Of a stretch of DNA of 19,156 bases, positions 8,908 to 16,179 are shown one piece after another (position 1 is the stretch's first letter; each line of letters opens with the position of its first letter). A model generated the notes under the pieces. It did not search any database. It had not been told where the DNA came from and saw only the letters and a list, made by a program, of their open reading frames with translations. Made by a program: the position numbers and the translations under genes. The stretch comes from Isotricha intestinalis. Taxonomy: Eukaryota; Ciliophora; Litostomatea; Vestibuliferida; Isotrichidae. The stretch lies in assembly GCA_023807065.1 (NCBI GenBank), contig JAJJLU010004082.1, forward strand, positions 1 through 19,156, given 5' to 3'.

Positions 8908-10332
8908 ATGGTATTATAATATTTTTTTTATATTTTAATTTAGGAAAATAATGAACAAGAAGAACAAAATCTTCAAGATAATAATGAAGAAATAAAAAAT
9001 AATGAAAATATTGATAACACTGAAGAAAATTTAAAAGAAGAAGAAAAAAATAATGAAAATGAAAATAATAATGAAGAATTAGATGATAATATTTTAAATC
9101 CTACTGGTCAAACTGATATAAATGAAGTAAATGATGATGAAAATAAAAAAAAAGAAGAATTAAATGAAGAAAAAAAAGAAGAATTAAATGAAGAAAAAAA
9201 TGAAAATTTAAATGAAGAAAAAAATGAAAATTTAAATGAAGAAAAAAATGAAAATTTAAATGAAGAAAAAAAAAATGATGATGAAAAAGAAGAAGACAAA
9301 AAGATTAATGATAATGAAAACATTGAAAATGAAAAAAATAAAGAAAATGAAGAAATTAATTCTTTGAAAAATGAAATTTTATCTTTAAAAGAGACTAATT
9401 TGAAATTGGAAGAACAAGTAAAAAATTTAAATGAAGAAAATGAAAATAATAAACAAAAATTATCAAAATATGAAAGCGGTGATGACAATATTTCAAAAGA
9501 AGATTTAATAAATAAAAATAAATCATTAGAAGAAGAAAATAATAAATTAAATCAAAAATTATCAAATTTAAAGCAAAGTGTATTACAATTAAAAGAAAGA
9601 TTAGATAATGAGATTTATGGTAAATTAGAATCGAAATCAAAATTATTAAAAAGTTCATTGCAAAGAAATGAACAATTGCAAAAAAAAATAGAAAGTTTAC
9701 AAGATGAAAATGAAAAATTGAAATCTATTGATGAAGAATTAAGAATTTATAGAGAAAAATTTGATAATTTATTAAAAGACAAAATTGAAATGGAAAATTT
9801 TAATGTTAAACAAGAAAATACTATTAAAAATTTAGAAAATGAAATTGCTCAATTGAATTCAGAATTAGAAGATAAAGATATTAAATATAAACAATTAGAT
9901 AAATCATATTTATCTATAATAAGGGTTATTGAAGAACATAAAAAAACAATTAAAAAATTACAAGATCAATTAAATAAAAAGCAAACTGAATATAAGAATT
10001 TAAGAAATCAAATATATGAAAAAGAACAAGAAATTTCTTTATTAAGAAGTTTTATTAATTCAATTAAATATGAAAATAGAATGAATCTTTCTCAAAATAA
10101 TATTTCTGTAAGACAAAGTGCAAAAAAAAATAAAAATAATGTTAGTCAAAATGTTGTATTACCGAAAATTAATAGTGCTTATGGAAACAGACAAATAGAA
10201 AATAAAAATAATAATAATAATGGTAATTTTGAAAATAATGTAACTGATTATAATGTCTTAACTGAAGTTGATCCTGCTGAAGAAAATATGAAAGGTATTA
10301 ATGATTTAATGAATAAAATTTTAAATCAATAA
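8908..10332 (+). CDS. Acidic N-terminus, long coiled-coil protein (two exons)
   Basis: The frame is open from 8944 to the TAA at 10330-10332, but its first in-frame ATG is only near 9790, deep in the coiled coil, and a TAG sits just before 8944. A 33-bp GT...AG intron (8911-8943) directly after an ATG at 8908-8910 solves this: the spliced product is M-E-N-N-E-Q and 463 residues long. Residues about 2-140 are extremely Glu/Asn/Lys-rich, including five 8-residue repeats (9151-9270). From about 141 to 385 it is classical heptad coiled coil, followed by a Ser/Asn-rich linker and a short C-terminal helix ending in ILNQ. Such proteins are usually cytoskeletal, centrosomal or tethering factors, but nothing here tells which. 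The coding frame is solid; the splice-based start is inference. Confidence 0.75.
8911..8943 (+). other. 33-bp spliceosomal intron directly after the start codon
   Basis: It starts GTATTATAAT and ends TTTAATTTAG. Apart from the first base of the GT and the final G it is pure A/T. Removing it joins ATG to GAA AAT AAT in the frame that stays open to 10332; without removal the TAG at 8941-8943 closes the frame and no plausible start exists. Introns of 20-35 nt with GTA...TAG ends are known from ciliates such as Paramecium. Confidence 0.7.
9151..9270 (+). repeat. 24-bp in-frame coding repeat (NENLNEEK / KEELNEEK)
   Basis: There are five tandem 24-bp units inside the acidic part of the coiled-coil gene. 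Two read KEELNEEK (9151-9174 and 9175-9198, identical to each other) and three read NENLNEEK (9199-9222, 9223-9246, 9247-9270, identical to one another). The unit keeps the frame. Confidence 0.9.
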
Positions 10333-10840
10333 TGGTTTGTCATATTCTTATTATTAGGTTTTTTCTAATTAAAAATTTTTTTATTATCTTAAAAGTTTTT
10401 ACCTTATATCTATATGATTAAAATATTTATTTCATAAAAAAACTTTTTCAATATTTATTATTATTTAATTTATCAATAATTTATTAATAAAATTACCAAT
10501 AAATGGAAAGAAGTAATGATGAAAATTATTTATTTTACCTGTAAGTTTTAATAGTTTTTCTTCTCTGAAAAAAAACTGAACTAATATTCGTTAATCAAGA
10601 AATTGAGCATAAATACAAATAAAAAAATTCAATCTATAATAATTTCACTTTTGATTTAATTTTGTAAAAAAATAATTTATCTTCAAGAGAAGAATACATG
10701 AAATGTTAATTAAAAAAATAAAATCTAAAATAATTAGGAAAAAATCAATTTAATATGAAATCAAGAAAAACAATTATAAATTTAAAAAAATAAAATATAG
10801 CAATGAAAAAGTTGATAAAAGAATATATTGATACAATTAA
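10333..10840. other. Intergenic region before the RNF213-like pseudogene
   Basis: About 500 bp without an intact gene. A short frame from the ATG at 10503 (MERSNDENYLFYL) ends after 13 codons, and an ATG at 10803 opens a 20-codon frame (MKKLIKEYIDTIKR...) that ends in TAA just before the pseudogene's P-loop. The latter may be its decayed upstream part. Nothing else was recognised. Confidence 0.4.
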
Positions 10841-12688
10841 AAGAACTTTATTAAATTATTATTAATTACATTAAAAAAAAGGGCAAAAGGTTCAATAATT
10901 ATAATGGGAGAAACAGGATGTGGAAAAACATCATTAATAAGGATAATATCTCAATTGAAAGGAAATGATATGCTAACCTTAAATATTCATGCAGGAATAT
11001 CAAAGAAAGAAATAATTACTTTTATTAAAGAGCATAAATTAATTGATGATGGAACTAAAAATGAGACAAATAAAATTTTGGTATTTCTTGATGAAATAAA
11101 TACATGTAATTCTATGGAATTAATAAGTGAAATGATGTGTAAAGGAATAATTCAAGGAGAAAAATTAAAAAATAATGTAACTTTTATTGCAGCTTTTAAT
11201 CTTATAGAAGATATGAAAAAAAAAATTGAACAAGATGGGTTAATTTCTAATAAAGAAAAAGTTAGAAGTTTAGTTTATTCTGTTAATCCTTTACCTCATT
11301 CTTTATTTAATTTTGTATTTGATTTTGGTAGTTTAAAAAAAGAAGATGAAGAAAAATGTATTAGAAGTATGGATAAACAACCAATATCATAATTAAAAGA
11401 GAAATTCCTTTTTTTTAGAAAATAATGAATTTATTGATTCTTCTATTAAATCTGTAATAAATCCTCAAAATATATAAGAGAAAAAAATTTCAGTGTAAAA
11501 CAAATATAAGTATAAGTTTAAGAGAAGTTAGAAGATATGTTATTTTATCTGAATGGTTTATATTATTTTTAGATAAAAATAAAGAATTATCTAGTACAAT
11601 GTCGAACTTTATAAAAATGAAAAAATATGTAATTTCAACAAATACTTTAATAATAAGATTCATCCAGCCTTTACAGCAATTTCATATGATACAGATAATT
11701 AAATTGAAGATATTTCTTTTGAAAATTATTATGAAAAAGTAATTGAAAAATTAATAAATAATAAAGAATTAAAAGAAAAAATAAAAAATAAAATAATGAA
11801 TATATTTTAAAAAAATTGTTGTAACATTTACAAATGTTAGACTTCAACTTAAAGAAAATAGAATTACTACTATATTAGGATTAAATATTACTATGATTAG
11901 TGATTCTATTTTTAAATTACATAAAACTACTGAAGAAATTAAAATTAATATTTCTAATTTAGAAGATGAATTTAGAAATGATTATGAAGAAAAAGAAGAA
12001 AAACAAAAAAAAGAAGTTGAATTACTTGAATTAAAAGAAAATAATATATTTCAAAATATTAAATTTGATTGTGAGAGAGTTAAATTATTTAAACTTATCA
12101 TTCAAAGACAAAATAATAATATTTTAAGCAAAGAAATATTTTCATTAATTCAAGAAGATATTTATACAATTTCTATTATAAATAAATTTAAAGATAATAA
12201 TATATCTCATATCAATTAATTCCTAAATTATATAATATCTTTAAAATTTCCTCAAAATGGAAATTCAATGGATTTCCTTTTCTTTAGTAAAAACAATTTT
12301 ATGGTTAAAAAGTTATGAAGATATAATAATAAAATTATTAACAATTTTTGATGAATTAACTCAAATACCTTCAATTGAAGAAAAAATAATAGAATTTTTT
12401 TATTTTTTTATTTGAAATAATTATATAAAAAAAATAATAATTGAAAAAATAGAATATTCATTTTAAATTTTTATTTCAAAATATATTTTAATATATATAA
12501 TAATTATATGAATAGTCCTTTGAATCCAAATAAAATAAAACAAAATAATAGCACCTGATACTTTTGAATATATTAGGAAAGTAATAGATAATAAAATAGT
12601 AGATTATTCAAATGAAAAAAAACAACGAAAATATAAGAAAATTATTAAAGAACCTTTATATATTCCACAAGAAAATAAATTTAAATGA
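10841..12688 (+). pseudogene. Decayed RNF213-like AAA ATPase gene
   Basis: The longest intact piece (10841-11392; ATG at 10904) holds a readable AAA module: Walker A GETGCGKT (10907-10930), Walker B VFLDEIN (residues 60-66 from that ATG), then AAFNL where RNF213 proteins have AACNP, and the family stretch LVYSVNPLP...FDFGSL (123-144). After the TAA at 11390 the homology continues in other frames: one from about 11405 (ENNEFIDSSIKS...PQN) and another from about 11493 (SLREVRRYVILSEWF, matching the family's SLRDVER...WF). Further open pieces follow: 11893-12219, 12257-12415 and 12548-12688. RNF213 is a giant E3 ligase of several thousand residues whose tandem AAA core acts in innate defence and lipid metabolism. 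Here the second AAA P-loop and the ligase region are absent. Several frameshifts and stops argue for a pseudogene rather than introns, since no GT-AG pairs fit. Confidence 0.8.
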
Positions 12689-12897
12689 AGAATTAAATTT
12701 AATTTTAACTAAGAAACATATAAAAAAACAAAAAAAAGAAAAAAAAGTTAAACACCCATCTTTATAAAAATAAAATTCAAATTTATTCTTTATAATAATT
12801 ATCCTTTATTTTAAAATTAAAAAAATGTTTCCTTAAAAAATAAAAAAAATACTTAAGAATTATTGTGGTAATAAATTTTAATAAATTTAATATTTTA
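12689..12897. other. Short intergenic A+T-rich spacer
   Basis: About 200 bp of A/T-rich sequence between the end of the RNF213-like remains and the minus-strand membrane ORF. The first 80 bases, with an A-rich run of lysine-like codons, may still be decayed coding sequence. No signal was recognised. Confidence 0.3.
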
Positions 12898-13194
12898 TTA
12901 AAATATATTTAATAATAAAAATGATAATAATGGTTTAACTAAAATTAAAAGATTATAATTCTTTTTCATCCTTAGGAATATGTACCATTCATTCACTTTT
13001 GAAATATTGTCCTTCCCATTTTGATGCAAAAATGACATTGTCATCTTTGGCTTTTTTAATGTTGTAAGATATTCTTTATAACTAGGATAAAATTTACCAT
13101 TAAGAAGAAATAAAATTATAAAAGATATATAGATAATCAAATGAAGAAAAAACTTTAAAAGTTTAATTAAATTGATTTCATATAGAGTTTTCAT
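12898..13194 (-). pseudogene. Membrane-anchored small ORF, probably a frameshifted remnant
   Basis: A 98-codon ORF starts MKTLYEINLIK, with a strongly hydrophobic stretch at about residues 12-32 that looks like a signal anchor, then FYPSYKEYLTTL. After a run of six A on its strand (plus-strand 13052-13057) the reading becomes atypical, while the neighbouring frame gives a more protein-like stretch, KKAKDDNVIFASKWEGQYF, up to a TGA at 12989-12991 and then MVHIPKDEKEL. This fits a type II membrane protein (anchor plus lumenal domain, as in many Golgi enzymes) broken by a one-base slip in the homopolymer and truncated. A genuine short gene in the first frame is the alternative. No family is recognised. 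Confidence 0.4.
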
Positions 13195-13459
13195 TCAAAT
13201 TGAATACGATAAAAAAAATTTCGATAAAATCAAAAGAATAATTAATTAAAAAGTATATAAAATATCGTCATTATTTTTTAATATCACAATAGGATTTTTT
13301 TTTGATTTTTATTTATATATTTTTCTTTAATAATATAAAGTTTCTCTTGTATATTTAGTTTATTAGATTATAAATAATTATTGAATTTTTAAAAAAGAAA
13401 TTTAATTTTTTTTTTCTTATTATTTTATCAAAAATAAAATAATATAAATAAAAAATTAT
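13195..13459. other. Intergenic spacer
   Basis: 265 bp of A/T-rich sequence between two minus-strand genes, with T9-T10 runs near 13297-13302 and 13407-13415. It would contain the 3' end of the dynein light-chain transcript and, if that gene is live, the promoter of the membrane ORF. Nothing specific was seen. Confidence 0.3.
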
Positions 13460-13804
13460 TTAAGATTTTTGAGTTATTTTATATCCTGCAATAGAAATAA
13501 CCAAATCATAATATTTACTGTCATTATAAAAATGAGTAACTTGACCATCTGCTGTATTATCAACATACATTGCACTTCCATAATTTAAAGCCGCTCCAAC
13601 TTTTTGCTGCAGTAAAACAGTAACAGAATATTTAAACATTTTTTTTAATTTATGCAATTCTCGATATAAATCATCTATTATTGTTCTTGTAAATTCTTTA
13701 AATTGAGTTACATTTAAATTTTTTTCTGCTTGACAATCTGCTTCAAGAACATCTAATATTACTTTTTTAATTAAATCTTCTTCAAAATCTCCATCTTCTC
13801 CCAT
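13460..13804 (-). CDS. Dynein light chain, Tctex type (DYNLT)
   Basis: A complete 114-residue ORF, the usual length for Tctex light chains (about 113). An N-terminal helical part is followed by the family's strand pattern: FKYSVTVLLQQK near 58-69, GAALNYGSAMYVD near 71-83, DGQVTHFYND with a strong strand, then YDLVISIAGYKI near the C-terminus, matching the family's 'xxFKYIVTCxIxQKxGAGLHxAxxxxWDxxTDGxxxxxxxxxxxxxIVSxFG'. Tctex chains dimerise on the dynein intermediate chain and link cargo or help build axonemal arms. Both cytoplasmic and flagellar dynein carry such subunits, so this alone does not prove flagella. The trailing KITQKS extends slightly past the usual end. It is divergent from the B-box gene, 106 bp apart. 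Confidence 0.9.
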   Translation of the reverse strand: MGEDGDFEEDLIKKVILDVLEADCQAEKNLNVTQFKEFTRTIIDDLYRELHKLKKMFKYSVTVLLQQKVGAALNYGSAMYVDNTADGQVTHFYNDSKYYDLVISIAGYKITQKS

Positions 13805-13910
13805 TTTTGTATTTTATATTTTAAGTTATATAAAAATATTTTATTTTTTTAAAATAAGAATTTATTTAAGGAAACTGTTATATGATAAAAATAAAAAATC
13901 ATATATTAAA
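13805..13910. promoter_or_regulatory. Short divergent promoter region (dynein light chain / B-box gene)
   Basis: 106 bp separate the two divergent start codons. The sequence is A/T-rich with a slightly less biased patch around 13868-13885 (AAGGAAACTGTTATATG) that could be a binding site. No known element can be named. Confidence 0.5.
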
Positions 13911-15263
13911 ATGTCTGTTTATTATAATTTAAAAAAAGTAAAAGTTATTATTGAATATGAAGGAAAAACTAAATCTTCAGAAATTCCTCCTTATAAACCT
14001 ATAAATTTTATTAAAGAAGTTTCTAGGGATTTATTTAAAAATAATATAGGTCCTGAAATAAAATTAAAATATAATAATAAAGATTTAACTCAATTTGAGG
14101 GAAATATAATTGGAGATTTTTTTAAAAGGAAAAATATAATAAAAATTAAAATAGAAGATTCAAACAGTAAATTTCTAATAGAATCTTCAGATAAAAAAAA
14201 AAATAAATTTAATAAATCAAATTTATTATGTTTATGTAATAGGGATTACATTGGAAATTATTGTAGAAATTGTAAAGAATTTATATGTAATTCTTGTAGA
14301 GTAAATGAAATTCATTTAAAACATAAAATAACTCAAATTGATATTGATAATTTAGTTGAAAGTGTTAAATTATATGCAATTACTTTACAAAGTGAAATCC
14401 CAATCAATTTAAATAAAACTCAAGAAAATAATGAGAAATTAGAAAAAAATACTAATATATATGATATTCAAACAAGACATACTATTATAAATGAAAAAAT
14501 TGATAAAGTTTTAAATATTTATAATAACTATTTAGAACATTTAAATTGTGATAATGATCATATTGAAACTGTTATTAATGATTATAATTCACAAACATAT
14601 AATATAACTTTAGATATAGAAGATTTAAATAAAGAATTAAATGAAAAATATATGAAACAAAAAAAACATATGAATGAAGATGAATTCAAAGAATATTTTC
14701 AAAAATTAAGTGAAAAAGAAGAAAATTTAAAAAATTTATCTTATAATATTATACCTTATGGAGTTCATGATGATATTAAAGTAAGAATGAAATTTATGTG
14801 TGATAAAATTGAAGAAATTATAGATTTTTCTTTAAATAATCAAAATCCTTTAGGAGTGAATAATGAAATCAATGATTTATATAATTATGTTATACAAAAT
14901 CAAACTGAAGATGAGGAAGAAAAAGAAAAAGAAAAAGAAGAAACTAATGAAGATAATAATGTTTATAATAATGAAGAAAATGAAATTGAAGATAATATTA
15001 ATAATAATGAAGAAAATGAAAATAATAATAAAGAAGAAGGAGAAAATGAAGAAAAAGAAAGAGATGAAAATATTCAAATCAATGAAGATGATTTTAATGA
15101 TAAAAAACAATTAAATGAAATCACAAATAAAAAATATATGGAAGAACAGGAAAAAAAAAATTTAATAGAAAATGGGATTTTAGATGTTAATCAAAATGAA
15201 GAAAGTAATGGTAATATATATTTTGAAAATCAAGAAATAGAAGAAAAAAATAATCCCTCATAA
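13911..15263 (+). CDS. Ubiquitin-like N-terminus, B-box zinc finger, coiled coil and acidic tail
   Basis: A complete 450-residue ORF. Residues 8-82 have alternating strands and one helix resembling a beta-grasp (ubiquitin-like) fold, with KVKVIIEYEG at the start and IIKIKIED at the end. Then a B-box zinc-binding set follows: Cys107, Cys109, Cys118, Cys121, Cys126, Cys129, His135 and His138 (C-x1-C-x8-C-x2-C-x4-C-x2-C-x5-H-x2-H). Residues about 145-305 are helical coiled coil. Residues about 325-430 are an extremely acidic Glu/Asn/Lys low-complexity tail. There is no RING finger, so it is not a complete TRIM ligase; B-boxes mostly mediate self-assembly or protein binding. The stop is a double TAA. 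The domain layout is seen directly; the ubiquitin-like assignment is inference and function is unknown. Confidence 0.8.
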   Translation: MSVYYNLKKVKVIIEYEGKTKSSEIPPYKPINFIKEVSRDLFKNNIGPEIKLKYNNKDLTQFEGNIIGDFFKRKNIIKIKIEDSNSKFLIESSDKKKNKFNKSNLLCLCNRDYIGNYCRNCKEFICNSCRVNEIHLKHKITQIDIDNLVESVKLYAITLQSEIPINLNKTQENNEKLEKNTNIYDIQTRHTIINEKIDKVLNIYNNYLEHLNCDNDHIETVINDYNSQTYNITLDIEDLNKELNEKYMKQKKHMNEDEFKEYFQKLSEKEENLKNLSYNIIPYGVHDDIKVRMKFMCDKIEEIIDFSLNNQNPLGVNNEINDLYNYVIQNQTEDEEEKEKEKEETNEDNNVYNNEENEIEDNINNNEENENNNKEEGENEEKERDENIQINEDDFNDKKQLNEITNKKYMEEQEKKNLIENGILDVNQNEESNGNIYFENQEIEEKNNPS

Positions 15264-15504
15264 TAAAAAAATAATTAGTAAATAAAATAATATATATTTT
15301 TACCATAAAAATAAATGTTATAAATATATTGCTATTATAGAATATAAAAAAAAGAATTTTTTAAAAAATATAAAATATTTGGTTTAATAAAAGAAAAATA
15401 ACTTAATATTTTTTAAATAATAGAATTATAAAAAATAATAAAAGACAAAATTTTCAAAACTAAAAAATAAAAATAAAATAAAAATAATAAAAAGAAAAAA
15501 AACA
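15264..15504. other. A-rich intergenic spacer upstream of the MYB gene
   Basis: 240 bp between two same-strand genes, increasingly A-rich toward the start at 15505. No distinct signal was found. Confidence 0.3.
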
Positions 15505-16179
15505 ATGGAATCTTTTAAAAAAGAAGAATCAAATGAAAGTATATATTCATCATCTTCAAATAATCCAAATTTAAATTATTCTCATAATTTAAATTTAGAT
15601 TTAAATTTAGATGAATCATCATGGTTAATTGAAGAAGAATTCTTCTTTTTTGAAGGTCATAATATAATAGGAAATAAATGGACTTTTTTAAGTCAATTAT
15701 TTCCAGATAAAAATCCAAAACAAATGAAAAATCATTTTTACTCTTCTATTATTAAAACTCTGAGAAAAGTTTTAAGAAATAGATTTGAACTAAATTTAAA
15801 AGAAACTATTATTAGTTATTATTCTCTTATTTATGTTAAGAAATTATTTAAAAACTCACAATTTTTATTTTCAAAAAACAAAAAAAAAAAATCTGATTTG
15901 AATAAAAATGTTACTTTGAAAAAACTTATTTTAAATAATAATATTAATTTTGATATGATTAATAATTATCAAATTAAATTTGAAAATTCTATCAGAGATC
16001 GAATTAAAAAATTATACAATATTAATTTAGATTTATCAAATTTTAAAATCAATAATATTTTCAAAGGAATCATAAAATTTGAAATTTTATTAAAAGCTTA
16101 TAAAACTTTTACTTTGAATAATTTATCTTATAATGATTCTATTAAGATTTGTGAATTTATTCAAAAAAATCTAAACTAA
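15505..16179 (+). CDS. MYB/SANT-domain protein
   Basis: A complete 224-residue ORF. A Ser/Asn/Leu-rich leader (1-37) precedes one MYB/SANT repeat at about 38-92: Trp40, an acidic first helix (EEE), the GNKW turn with Trp59, then PDKN and the recognition-helix segment MKNHFYSSIIKTLRK (74-88). The spacing Trp40-x18-Trp59 and the KNHFYS motif are the classical DNA-binding MYB pattern, with Phe78 close to where the third aromatic is expected. Positive residues after it (KVLRNRF) extend the basic surface. The remaining 130 residues are Asn/Ile/Lys-rich helices with no recognised domain. Most likely it is a sequence-specific transcription regulator in the nucleus. A single or partly degenerate repeat is unusual for three-repeat animal MYBs but common in protists. 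Confidence 0.8.
   Translation: MESFKKEESNESIYSSSSNNPNLNYSHNLNLDLNLDESSWLIEEEFFFFEGHNIIGNKWTFLSQLFPDKNPKQMKNHFYSSIIKTLRKVLRNRFELNLKETIISYYSLIYVKKLFKNSQFLFSKNKKKKSDLNKNVTLKKLILNNNINFDMINNYQIKFENSIRDRIKKLYNINLDLSNFKINNIFKGIIKFEILLKAYKTFTLNNLSYNDSIKICEFIQKNLN

Noticed and set aside
9108..9488. Minus-strand Ser/Phe-rich frame opposite the acidic coiled-coil gene.
   Set aside because: It is the antisense image of Glu/Asn/Lys repeats and has no independent support.
11390..11500. Reassigned stops or programmed frameshifting as an explanation for the broken RNF213-like frame.
   Set aside because: The breaks need several shifts in different directions and at unrelated sequences, and neighbouring genes show neither; ordinary decay is simpler.
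14863..15114. Lys/Met/Ile-rich plus-strand frame and its antisense Phe/Ile-rich partner inside the B-box gene.
   Set aside because: Both are shifted readings of the GAA/AAT-rich acidic tail.
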